From NCBI GenBank assembly GCA_022496785.1, contig SNAP01000008.1:43191-107190 (forward strand): DNA of 64,000 nt, in the 5' to 3' direction. The stretch comes from Marinilabiliaceae bacterium JC040 (GTDB lineage Bacteria > Bacteroidota > Bacteroidia > Bacteroidales > Marinifilaceae). A program made the translations under genes and the position numbers. Of the stretch, positions 54,455 through 61,682 are shown piece by piece. Below the pieces are notes generated by a model, which worked only from the letters and a program-made list of their open reading frames with translations, was not told the DNA's origin and made no database searches. How positions within the stretch are numbered: the first letter of the stretch is position 1; every line of letters begins with the position of its first letter.

Positions 54455-54462
54455 CAAAGCTA
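54455..54462 (-). promoter_or_regulatory. -7 promoter element for the BACON/BspA gene
   Basis: The minus strand reads TAGCTTTG (TAnnTTTG), about 66 nt before the start codon. A small hairpin, ATCTC/GAGAT, lies at 54421-54435 in the leader. Confidence 0.4.
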
Positions 54463-54598
54463 GAATACTTAAGATTATTTAAAACTGATTTTTATCAGTT
54501 TTTTTATATATGAATTGTCTTTTTTGACAATATGCTCTGAAATATTGATATACATAAAAGACTTAATTATAAAATGTTTTGTTTTATGATATTATTTT

Positions 54599-54606
54599 TA
54601 CCTTTA
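54599..54606 (+). promoter_or_regulatory. Probable -7 promoter element for the GH3-family gene
   Basis: TACCTTTA is one base from TAnnTTTG, 22 nt before the start codon. Confidence 0.35.
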
Positions 54607-54628
54607 CGTAAATTAAAAACGTAGATTT

Positions 54629-56134
54629 ATGGTACTAAATTCACTAGTTTCTTTAATAAATATGCGACGTCTATCGCAAATTCAACTCTTTAAAAAAGAC
54701 CCTGTTGATGTGCAAAAGGCTTGCCTTTATGAATTATTGCAAAAGGCTGCTAACACAGAATTTGGGAATAAATACGATTTTAAATCCATTAAATCGAGAA
54801 AAGAATTTGCGGAACGTGTACCTATTCATACATACGAAACTTTTCAACCATATATTGAAAGATGTCTTAAAGGTGAAGATAATATCTTTTGGGCTGAGAA
54901 AATTAAATGGTTTGCTAAATCTTCAGGTACTACTTCTGCTAAAAGTAAATTTATACCTGTAAGTAAAACTGCTCTTGAAGATTGTCATTTTAGAGGTGGA
55001 AAGGATATTATTGCTCTTTACAATAAAAACTATCCAGATAATAATATGCTAAGAGGAAAAAGCCTCGGACTTGGGGGTAGTCACGAAGTTTGTAAATTTA
55101 ATAATGATAGTTATTATGGCGATTTATCAGCTATTCTAATTGAAAATCTACCGTTCTGGACTAAATTTGCTAAAACTCCAGACTCTTCTATTATGCTTAT
55201 GAGTGAGTGGGAAGAGAAGCTTGAGAAAATTGTTGCTGCAACTGTTAATGAAAATGTTACTAGTCTGGCTGGTGTACCTTCGTGGTTCCTTACTTTAATT
55301 AATAAGATTCTCGAAACTACTGGTAAGAACAATCTACATGAAGTATGGCCCAATCTAGAATTATTTATTCACGGTGGAGTTAGTTTCGAACCTTATCGTG
55401 AACAATACAAAAAATTGTGTCCTCTTCCAGGTATGCACTATCTAGAAACTTATAACGCTTCTGAAGGTTTCTTTGGAATTCAAGACGATCCTAATGATTC
55501 TAGTATGCTTCTTATGCTCGACTATGGTGTCTATTATGAGTTTATGCCAATGTCCGAATTAGGAAAAGAATATCCTAAAACTTTGACTATCGATGAAGTG
55601 GAATTAGAAAAATCTTATGCTCTTATTATCACTACCAATGGTGGACTGTGGAGATATATGATAGGGGATACTATTAAGTTTACTTCTCTTCTTCCAGCTA
55701 AGATAAAAATTACTGGACGTACTAAATTGTATATCAATGTATTTGGTGAAGAGTTAATTATGGATAATGCTAGTGCTGCTCTTAACGAAGCTTGTAGACA
55801 AACAGGTGCTTCTGTTTCCGAATATACCGTGGCTCCTATCTATTCTCATGACAAAGATAAGGGGGGACATGAATGGTTAATTGAATTTGATAATCATCCT
55901 AAAGATATTGAAGCTTTTAGAGATATTTTAGATAAAGAAATTCAAAATGTTAATTCAGATTACGAGGCTAAACGATATAAGAATATGACTCTTAATAAAT
56001 TGAAACTTAATGTTGCTCGTAAAAACCTTTTCTACGATTGGTTGAAAAATAAAGGTAAACTTGGAGGACAGAATAAAGTCCCTAGATTATGGAATAATAG
56101 AGACCATATTGATGAACTTTTGAAATTAAATTAG
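54629..56134 (+). CDS. GH3-family (auxin-responsive-promoter-like) acyl-adenylate enzyme
   Basis: A 501-residue cytosolic protein of the GH3 branch of the ANL adenylating superfamily. In plants, GH3 enzymes join amino acids to hormones. The bacterial members are of unknown substrate. Motifs seen: FAKSSGTTSAKSKFIPVS (phosphate loop, about 90-107), LETYNASEGFFGIQ (adenine site, about 275-288) and YMIGDTIKFT with the Asp that contacts the ribose (about 345-355), then KITGRTKLYINVFGEEL. It stands alone, with no carrier protein or condensing enzyme nearby. Confidence 0.9.
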   Translation: MVLNSLVSLINMRRLSQIQLFKKDPVDVQKACLYELLQKAANTEFGNKYDFKSIKSRKEFAERVPIHTYETFQPYIERCLKGEDNIFWAEKIKWFAKSSGTTSAKSKFIPVSKTALEDCHFRGGKDIIALYNKNYPDNNMLRGKSLGLGGSHEVCKFNNDSYYGDLSAILIENLPFWTKFAKTPDSSIMLMSEWEEKLEKIVAATVNENVTSLAGVPSWFLTLINKILETTGKNNLHEVWPNLELFIHGGVSFEPYREQYKKLCPLPGMHYLETYNASEGFFGIQDDPNDSSMLLMLDYGVYYEFMPMSELGKEYPKTLTIDEVELEKSYALIITTNGGLWRYMIGDTIKFTSLLPAKIKITGRTKLYINVFGEELIMDNASAALNEACRQTGASVSEYTVAPIYSHDKDKGGHEWLIEFDNHPKDIEAFRDILDKEIQNVNSDYEAKRYKNMTLNKLKLNVARKNLFYDWLKNKGKLGGQNKVPRLWNNRDHIDELLKLN

Positions 56135-56158
56135 AAAATAGAATCTTACTATAATGGA

Positions 56159-56188
56159 AAAGGGTGTAATATTAATATTACACCCTTT
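56159..56188. terminator. Perfect 30-nt palindrome after the GH3-family gene
   Basis: AAAGGGTGTAATATT (56159-56173) is exactly repeated in inverted form at 56174-56188. As RNA it would make a hairpin after the stop codon, but no T run follows, so it is a weak terminator, an RNA-stability hairpin or a protein-binding site. The 240-nt gap to the next gene holds nothing else except a -7-like element at 56302. Confidence 0.55.
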
Positions 56189-56301
56189 AAACTATTAACA
56201 ACTATAACTATTAGGTGACAAACTGACTATAAACCTATATAAGCCAATTGCCTTAATGTTCTTCGATTATATCTTTTATTTCTTTATATAATTTATTAAT
56301 G

Positions 56302-56309
56302 TATTTTTG
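56302..56309 (+). promoter_or_regulatory. -7 promoter element for the CBM9-like gene
   Basis: TATTTTTG fits TAnnTTTG, about 70 nt before ATG 56380. Confidence 0.35.
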
Positions 56310-56379
56310 CCTACCTACTACCAAATATATGAAATTTTTTCATTCATGACAATGGTATGATCTTATAAAATATGTGCTT

Positions 56380-57015
56380 ATGATTAATCTTAAAAGCAAC
56401 GAGATTCTTAATTTATCTCAGGATGGGATTTTTTATTCTTCTGTTGGAAGTATAAAATCAAAATGTAGAACTTTTGTTAATCTTTTAATTAAAGATGATA
56501 CGCTTAGAGTCTCTTTTGAATGCAAAGACGATGAGTTTATCAAGTTCAATAATCTTCACAAGAACAATGAAGAATTATTTAAACAAGAAGTCTTTGAAAT
56601 TTTTCTCTCCTCCACTAAAAATAAAGCTTTTAAGTATCTAGAAATTGAAATTAATCCTAATAACGCTGTATATCTATCACTTATTATAAATCCTTCTTCT
56701 GTTGGTGGTGTAAGTAAAAAAAATAGATTACTAGATCAACATGTTAAAGATTTAAGACATCATGTGAAGTGTGATTCTTCCTCGTGGGCTGGCTATATTG
56801 ATATTCCTATGCAACTGATTAGAAAATTTACTTATAATAGCAGTGAATTTCTAAAAGCGAATTTCTATAGAACAGTGCTAAATAAAAAGCCTATTGAAGA
56901 GAATTGGGTAGGAGATGTTTCTAATACCGATTATTTATGCTTTAATCCAACTAATTCTCCTAATAAACCAAACTTCCATATTATAAATAGTTTCGTGTTA
57001 TTTAATCTTAAATAA
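56380..57015 (+). CDS. CBM9-like (DOMON-type fold) carbohydrate-binding family protein
   Basis: 211 residues from ATG 56380; a GTG at 56374 is in frame two codons earlier, but ATG is preferred. Seen are LRVSFECKDDEFI, the EVFEIFLSSTKNKAFKYLEIEINPNNAVYL stretch (read as VFEIFLS and YLEIEINPNNAV), SSWAGYIDIPMQLI, KANFYRTV, and NPTNSPNKPNFHI. This pattern belongs to CBM9-like domains, where the conserved FYRxxxxxxP..W block is the sugar site. It has no signal peptide, which is unusual for a carbohydrate-binding protein. Its target is unknown. Confidence 0.65.
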   Translation: MINLKSNEILNLSQDGIFYSSVGSIKSKCRTFVNLLIKDDTLRVSFECKDDEFIKFNNLHKNNEELFKQEVFEIFLSSTKNKAFKYLEIEINPNNAVYLSLIINPSSVGGVSKKNRLLDQHVKDLRHHVKCDSSSWAGYIDIPMQLIRKFTYNSSEFLKANFYRTVLNKKPIEENWVGDVSNTDYLCFNPTNSPNKPNFHIINSFVLFNLK

Positions 57016-57060
57016 CATTTAACAAGTACTTTTATATTCATTTTTTATAACGAATAATAG

Positions 57061-57068
57061 TATATTTG
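57061..57068 (+). promoter_or_regulatory. -7 promoter element for SIMPL gene 1
   Basis: TATATTTG fits TAnnTTTG, 22 nt before the ATG. The two downstream paralogues have the same element at the same distance. Confidence 0.5.
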
Positions 57069-57090
57069 ATACAAACCAAAAAATAAACAT

Positions 57091-57801
57091 ATGAGAAAAT
57101 TTTACGTTATTTTACTAGTCTTAATAGCAAATATGTCGTTTGCTCAAAATAATAAATCGTACCTAGATGTTAATTATATTGCAGTTCAAGGTGAAGCAAA
57201 AATCGAAGTTCAACCTGATGAATTTTATCTTAATATAATTATTAACGAGAATCAAGACAAAAAGATATCTTTAAAAAAACTAGAAAAATCTATGTTTAAG
57301 ATATTGAAATCTTTAAACGTTGATGTTAAGGATAATCTTATCTGTAAAGATTATTCTACAAACCTAAAGACTCATTTCTTTAAAGGTTCTGATGTTAAAC
57401 AAAGAAAAGAATATCAATTGAAACTTAATAGTGAAATTACTACGAATAAAGTAATTCGAGCTCTTAAAGATGCTAAAATACCTACAGTTTCAATTGAAAA
57501 AGTAAAATCTTCAAAGCTTGAAGAATTTAAAAGAAAAGCTAGAATTGCTGCTATTAGAAATGCTAAATTAAAAGCAACGGACTATACTAGTGAACTTGGT
57601 GTAAGTCTTGGGAAACCACTTTTTATAAGTGAATCTTCTTCATATATTAACAATCCTTATGGAAGAAGCAAATATACTAATGCTAGAGTAATGTCTTATG
57701 CTAGCGCTGAAGATGAAGTTGAGGTAGAACAATTATCTCTGAATTTTGAAAAGATTGTCGTTAATTGCAAAATAGAGGTAAGATTTAAAATTGAAGACTA
57801 A
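57091..57801 (+). CDS. SIMPL-domain exported protein, copy 1
   Basis: A 236-residue periplasmic protein with a signal peptide (residues 1-18, ending SFAQ). The SIMPL (DUF541) domain begins with NYIAVQGEAKIEVQPDEFYL; the conserved pattern is V-x-G-x-x-x-x-x-x-x-P-D. It then has the ENQDKKISLKKLEKSMFK helix, YSTNLKTHFF and the KRKARIAAIRNAKLKA helix. It is the first of three tandem paralogues that share signal peptide, helix blocks and terminator. Function unknown; SIMPL proteins of other bacteria are linked to envelope stress. Confidence 0.82.
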   Translation: MRKFYVILLVLIANMSFAQNNKSYLDVNYIAVQGEAKIEVQPDEFYLNIIINENQDKKISLKKLEKSMFKILKSLNVDVKDNLICKDYSTNLKTHFFKGSDVKQRKEYQLKLNSEITTNKVIRALKDAKIPTVSIEKVKSSKLEEFKRKARIAAIRNAKLKATDYTSELGVSLGKPLFISESSSYINNPYGRSKYTNARVMSYASAEDEVEVEQLSLNFEKIVVNCKIEVRFKIED

Positions 57802-57822
57802 AAATTATTAAATATTTTATGA

Positions 57823-57851
57823 GGACTCATTTTTTTGAGTCCTTTTTTTTT
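57823..57851 (+). terminator. Terminator after SIMPL gene 1
   Basis: GGACTCA (57823-57829) pairs with TGAGTCC (57836-57842), T loop, then nine T. The same hairpin and leading sequence recur after SIMPL gene 2. Confidence 0.9.
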
Positions 57852-57927
57852 GGTCTACTTTCTTTTATATGTATATATAATTTAAGTATATAGAATTTTT
57901 TAGATTTTATTAATTAACAAAAATTAG

Positions 57928-57935
57928 TATATTTG
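57928..57935 (+). promoter_or_regulatory. -7 promoter element for SIMPL gene 2
   Basis: TATATTTG fits TAnnTTTG, 23 nt before the ATG. Confidence 0.5.
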
Positions 57936-57958
57936 AACAAAACTTAAATAAATCATAT

Positions 57959-58669
57959 ATGAGAAAATTTTTTATTATACTACTTGTATTAGTTGCAAAT
58001 ATTACTCTTGCACAAACTAACAAAACGTTTGTTGATGTTAGTTATATTACAGTTGAAGGGAAAAGTATATTTAATGTTGAGCCAGATGAAATATATCTAA
58101 AGATTGTAATTAATGAGAATCACGATAAAAAGATCTCTTTAAATAAACTTGAAAAATCAATGTTTCGCGTATTAAGAGAACTTAAAGTCGATATTAATGA
58201 TAATCTTATCTGTAAGGATTATTCAACAAACTTAAAAAAACATTTTTTCAAAAGTTCAGATGTAAAGCAGAAAAAGGAGTATGAATTAAAGCTAACAAAT
58301 CCAACAATTACTAGTAAAGTTATTTTAGCTCTTAAAAATATTAAGATTCCAAATGTTTCAGTTGATAAATTGAGGTCTACAAAATATGATGCTTATAAAA
58401 GAAAAGCTCTTATCGCTGCTATAGAGAATGCTAAGCAAAAAGCTAACGAAATGGTAAAAACTCTTGGTGTTACGCTTGGAAAACCTTTATTTATTGCAGA
58501 AACTTCATTAAATGTAGATAATCCTTATTCTAAGAAAATGTCTTCTTATTCTAGATATAATATGGATTATTCAGTTTCTGAAGTAATGGTTGTAGAAACT
58601 CCTGTCTTAAATTTCGAGAATATTGAAATTGAATCTAAAGTAGAGATAGTTTTTAAGATTGAAGATTAA
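57959..58669 (+). CDS. SIMPL-domain exported protein, copy 2
   Basis: A 236-residue paralogue of copies 1 and 3, with a signal peptide (cleavage after LAQ near residue 19). The SIMPL pattern is YITVEGKSIFNVEPDEIYL; the shared blocks are ENHDKKISLNKLEKSMFR, KDYSTNLKKHFFKSSDVKQ, the KRKALIAAIENAKQKA helix and TLGVTLGKPLFIAE. Copy 2 looks closer to copy 1, since each is followed by the same terminator; both end in FKIED. Own promoter element and terminator, so the three genes are separate transcription units. Confidence 0.82.
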   Translation: MRKFFIILLVLVANITLAQTNKTFVDVSYITVEGKSIFNVEPDEIYLKIVINENHDKKISLNKLEKSMFRVLRELKVDINDNLICKDYSTNLKKHFFKSSDVKQKKEYELKLTNPTITSKVILALKNIKIPNVSVDKLRSTKYDAYKRKALIAAIENAKQKANEMVKTLGVTLGKPLFIAETSLNVDNPYSKKMSSYSRYNMDYSVSEVMVVETPVLNFENIEIESKVEIVFKIED

Positions 58670-58690
58670 TAATTATTAAATATTTTATGA

Positions 58691-58718
58691 GGACTCATTT
58701 TTTTGAGTCCTTTTTTTT
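58691..58718 (+). terminator. Terminator after SIMPL gene 2
   Basis: GGACTCA (58691-58697) pairs with TGAGTCC (58704-58710), then eight T. The about 25 nt leading into it match those before the copy-1 terminator. Confidence 0.9.
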
Positions 58719-58771
58719 GCTTTTATAGTTTATAAAATTTACAATTAATATTATATATAAACAATATTTAT

Positions 58772-58779
58772 TATATTTG
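58772..58779 (+). promoter_or_regulatory. -7 promoter element for SIMPL gene 3
   Basis: TATATTTG fits TAnnTTTG, 20 nt before the ATG. Confidence 0.5.
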
Positions 58780-58799
58780 AGAAAACAAAAATATATGAT

Positions 58800-59519
58800 A
58801 TGAAAAAATTATTAATTATTCTGTTAGTGTTAATAGCAAATTTAAGTTTTGCTCAAAACGATTTAACTTCTAAGAAAGTTAAATATATTACTGTAGAAGG
58901 GGAATTTGAAACTAAAATTGAACCAGATGAATTCTATCTTTATATTGTTATAAATGAAAATCAAGATAAAAAGATATCCTTAAAAAAATTAGAAAAATCA
59001 ATGATGGATCTCTTAGAGAAGTTTAATATAAATATTAAAGAAAATCTTATATGTGTAAGATATTCTACTAATATTAAGAAGTTTTTACTTAAGAGTTCAG
59101 ATTTAAAAGAAAAAAAAGAATATGAGTTGAAATTAAGTAACCCCAATATTACTAATAAAGTGATTGTAGCTTTAAGAGAGATTAAAATACCTAATGTTTC
59201 AATCTCTAAAGTTGAATCTTCTAAATATAGGGAGGTGAAAAGAAAAACATTAATTGAGGCTACTAAAGACGCTAGGAGTAAGGCAATGGATCTTACTTCA
59301 ACTCTTGGAGTGAAACTAGGTAAACCATTATTTATTGGTGCTACTTCTTCACGTATAAATAATCCTTATAGAGATAATAGCTATGACGATTATGAAGATG
59401 ATGAAGTAGAAATGGTTGAAGTTGTGATGTATGGGGCTCGGAAAAATAATAAAATTATTAATTTCAAAAAAATCAAAGTAAGTTCTAAAGTTGAAGTTGT
59501 TTTTCAAATTCTAGACTAA
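58800..59519 (+). CDS. SIMPL-domain exported protein, copy 3
   Basis: A 239-residue paralogue with a signal peptide (ending SFAQ near residue 19). The SIMPL start reads YITVEGEFETKIEPDEFYL, followed by ENQDKKISLKKLEKSM and SSDLKEKKEYELKLSNPNI. It differs from the other two in an acidic, variable segment near residue 200 (DDYEDDEVEMVEVV) and a longer linker before the last strands. It ends in VVFQILD and has a terminator of different sequence from copies 1 and 2. Confidence 0.82.
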   Translation: MKKLLIILLVLIANLSFAQNDLTSKKVKYITVEGEFETKIEPDEFYLYIVINENQDKKISLKKLEKSMMDLLEKFNINIKENLICVRYSTNIKKFLLKSSDLKEKKEYELKLSNPNITNKVIVALREIKIPNVSISKVESSKYREVKRKTLIEATKDARSKAMDLTSTLGVKLGKPLFIGATSSRINNPYRDNSYDDYEDDEVEMVEVVMYGARKNNKIINFKKIKVSSKVEVVFQILD

Positions 59520-59544
59520 GATATATCTATAAGTTATCAGGTAT

Positions 59545-59574
59545 TGGGATTCTTAAAAAAGAATCCCATTTTTA
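59545..59574 (+). terminator. Terminator after SIMPL gene 3
   Basis: TGGGATTC (59545-59552) pairs with GAATCCCA (59561-59568), 8-nt loop, then five T. Confidence 0.85.
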
Positions 59575-59670
59575 TTATAAATTCTATATAAGGAATTTAT
59601 ACTACATTTGTATATACCTTGATAGGTGTATACTAAACTAAAATTGATTTTTCTTTTTCGTTAAAAAATT

Positions 59671-59678
59671 TATCTTTG
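59671..59678 (+). promoter_or_regulatory. -7 promoter element for pdxA
   Basis: TATCTTTG fits TAnnTTTG, 42 nt before the start codon. A second match (TACATTTG) lies further upstream, near 59593-59600. Confidence 0.45.
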
Positions 59679-59720
59679 TAATATAAGTGAATATACTTGA
59701 AGTAATATAGTTTTATATAT

Positions 59721-60833
59721 ATGAATGAAAATGAAATAAGAGTAGGGATTACTCATGGCGATATTAATGGAATAGGTTATGAGGTTATTTTAAAAACTCT
59801 ACTAGATCCTAGAATAACTGAATTATGTACGCCTATCGTATATGGTTCTCCTAAAGTTGCTGCATATCATAGAAAAGCATTGAAAATTGAAGCCGTTAAT
59901 ATGAATATTATTAATGATACTACTCAAGCTCTTCATGATAGGGTAAATATGATTAATTGTGTTGATGATGCTATTAAAGTTGAACTAGGAAAAGATTCTG
60001 ACATCTCTGGTGAATCTTCTTTTCTAGCTCTTGATAAAGCTGTTGACGATCTTTCTGTCAATAAACTTGATGTTATTGTCACTGCACCAATTAATAAGTT
60101 TGCTCTTAATCAAAATCACCCTGATTTCTTAGGACATTCCGATTTCCTTAATCAGAAATTTCCTAACCAAGGACTTATGGAACTTCTTGTAGGGCAAAAT
60201 CTAAAAATTGCTTCTGTAGCTGGATACCTACCTATGTATGATGTTTCCGATGCTATTACAAGCGAAAATGTTCTGTCGAAAATTAGATTATTGAATAATT
60301 CTTTAATTGACGATTTTATGATTACTCGTCCTAGAATTGCAGTCCTAGGATTAAACCCTCATTCTGGAGAAAGTGGATTATGTGGAAATGAAGAAATTGA
60401 AGCTATTGGACCTGCTATCGAAAATGCTCGTGAAGAAGGTACTATGGCTTTTGGACCTTTCTCTGCTGATGGATTCTTCGCTTCAGATGAGTATAAAAAA
60501 TATGATGCTGTTTTAGCTATGTATTATGAACAAGCTAGTATACCTTTCAAAATTATTGAAGGACTTACTGGTGTTGCATATACTGTAGGACTACCTAAAG
60601 TAAGAACAGCTCCTGCTCATGGAGTCTCTTATGGAAAAGTGGGATTGAATAAAGCTGATGAACAAGCTATGAGAAATGCTATTTATCTTGCTAAAGATAT
60701 ATTCTTCAATAGAATTACTTCGCATAAGATTTCTAAAAATCCTTTGCAGAAATATGATATTACTCCTAGTAATCACACTCAGGATTTAAATGTTGAAGAT
60801 ATTAAAGGAATTGAAAAAGAGGTTGAAGATTAA
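59721..60833 (+). CDS. pdxA: 4-Hydroxythreonine-4-phosphate dehydrogenase
   Basis: A 370-residue NAD-dependent enzyme of pyridoxal phosphate synthesis (DXP-dependent route with PdxJ). The start is VGITHGDINGIGYEVILKTL. The metal/substrate histidines lie in FLGHSDFLN, GLNPHSGESG and the C-terminal APAHGVSYGK. TAPINKFALNQ and YEQASIPFKII are also conserved. The C-terminus extends about 40 residues past the core. No pdxJ is in the window. Confidence 0.94.
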   Translation: MNENEIRVGITHGDINGIGYEVILKTLLDPRITELCTPIVYGSPKVAAYHRKALKIEAVNMNIINDTTQALHDRVNMINCVDDAIKVELGKDSDISGESSFLALDKAVDDLSVNKLDVIVTAPINKFALNQNHPDFLGHSDFLNQKFPNQGLMELLVGQNLKIASVAGYLPMYDVSDAITSENVLSKIRLLNNSLIDDFMITRPRIAVLGLNPHSGESGLCGNEEIEAIGPAIENAREEGTMAFGPFSADGFFASDEYKKYDAVLAMYYEQASIPFKIIEGLTGVAYTVGLPKVRTAPAHGVSYGKVGLNKADEQAMRNAIYLAKDIFFNRITSHKISKNPLQKYDITPSNHTQDLNVEDIKGIEKEVED

Positions 60834-60835
60834 TT

Positions 60836-60843
60836 TAATTTTG
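60836..60843 (+). promoter_or_regulatory. -7 promoter element for rubrerythrin
   Basis: TAATTTTG fits TAnnTTTG, 75 nt before the ATG at 60919. Confidence 0.4.
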
Positions 60844-60918
60844 TAGTATAGTAGTGCCTTTGGGGATTTTATGGGTTATACTATATTGCAAACACTAACT
60901 ATTTTAAATAATATTATT

Positions 60919-61497
60919 ATGAGCAAATCTATTAAGGGAACACAAACAGAAAAGAATCTATTAAAATCTTTTGCTGGAGAATCTCAAGCGCGTATGAGAT
61001 ACACTATGTTCGCTAAACAAGCTAAAAAAGAAGGTTACGAACAAATTGCAGGACTTTTTATGGAGACTGCCGAACAAGAAAAAGAACATGCTAAAAGATT
61101 CTTTAGATTCTTAGAAGGTGGTGACCTAGAAATTACTGCTACTTATCCTGCTGGTATTGTTGGTACTACTGAAGAAAATTTATTAGCATCTGCTGCTGGT
61201 GAAAAAGAAGAGTGGGCTGAATTATATCCTGAATTCGCTAGAATAGCTGAAGAAGAAGGTTTTAAGGAAATTGCTGTAGCTTATAAAATGATTGCTAAAG
61301 TTGAAGCTAATCACGAAGATAGATATTTGGCTTTATACGAAAACATCCATAATGGTAGTGTTTTTGAAAAATCTGAAGTTACTGCATGGTATTGTAGAAA
61401 CTGTGGCTATGTTCACGTTGGTACTAAAGCTCCAGAAACTTGCCCTGCTTGTCTTCACGCTAAAGCGTATTTCGAAGTAAGAAAAGAAAACTATTAA
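60919..61497 (+). CDS. rbr: Rubrerythrin
   Basis: 192 residues from ATG 60919 (MSKSIKGTQTEKNLLKSFAG), the usual start; an in-frame ATG at 60871 would add 16 residues that do not fit the family. Rubrerythrin is a cytosolic peroxidase that protects anaerobes. The diiron domain has FAGESQARMRY and ETAEQEKEHAKRFF (ligand Glu/His), then EEGFKEIAVAYKMIAKVEANHEDRY. The C-terminal rubredoxin-like centre is WYCRNCGYVHVG...CPACLHAKAYF with two C-x-x-C pairs. Terminator follows. Confidence 0.96.
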   Translation: MSKSIKGTQTEKNLLKSFAGESQARMRYTMFAKQAKKEGYEQIAGLFMETAEQEKEHAKRFFRFLEGGDLEITATYPAGIVGTTEENLLASAAGEKEEWAELYPEFARIAEEEGFKEIAVAYKMIAKVEANHEDRYLALYENIHNGSVFEKSEVTAWYCRNCGYVHVGTKAPETCPACLHAKAYFEVRKENY

Positions 61498-61513
61498 TTA
61501 GTTTTTATATATC

Positions 61514-61557
61514 AAAATAGCCTATCTTAATTTCTTAAGATAGGCTATTTTGTTTTT
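61514..61557 (+). terminator. Rho-independent terminator after rubrerythrin
   Basis: AAAATAGCCTATCTTAA (61514-61530) pairs perfectly with TTAAGATAGGCTATTTT (61535-61551) around a TTTC loop, and a T run follows. Confidence 0.92.
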
Positions 61558-61682
61558 ATTAATTTTATTTCTTACAATTTTAATCTTATAAGTCTTAAGT
61601 TTTCTTTTACTTCCTTAAGCATTTTATTAAGTATTTTCTAAAACAATTTGTGATTTAATCTTCTTTTATTTTGCTTTGTATT

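Noticed and set aside
60850..60900. Sequence TGGGTTATACTATATTGCA upstream of rubrerythrin as a sigma-54 promoter
   Set aside because: The GG and GC pairs are two to three bases too far apart, and the standard element TAATTTTG lies just upstream.
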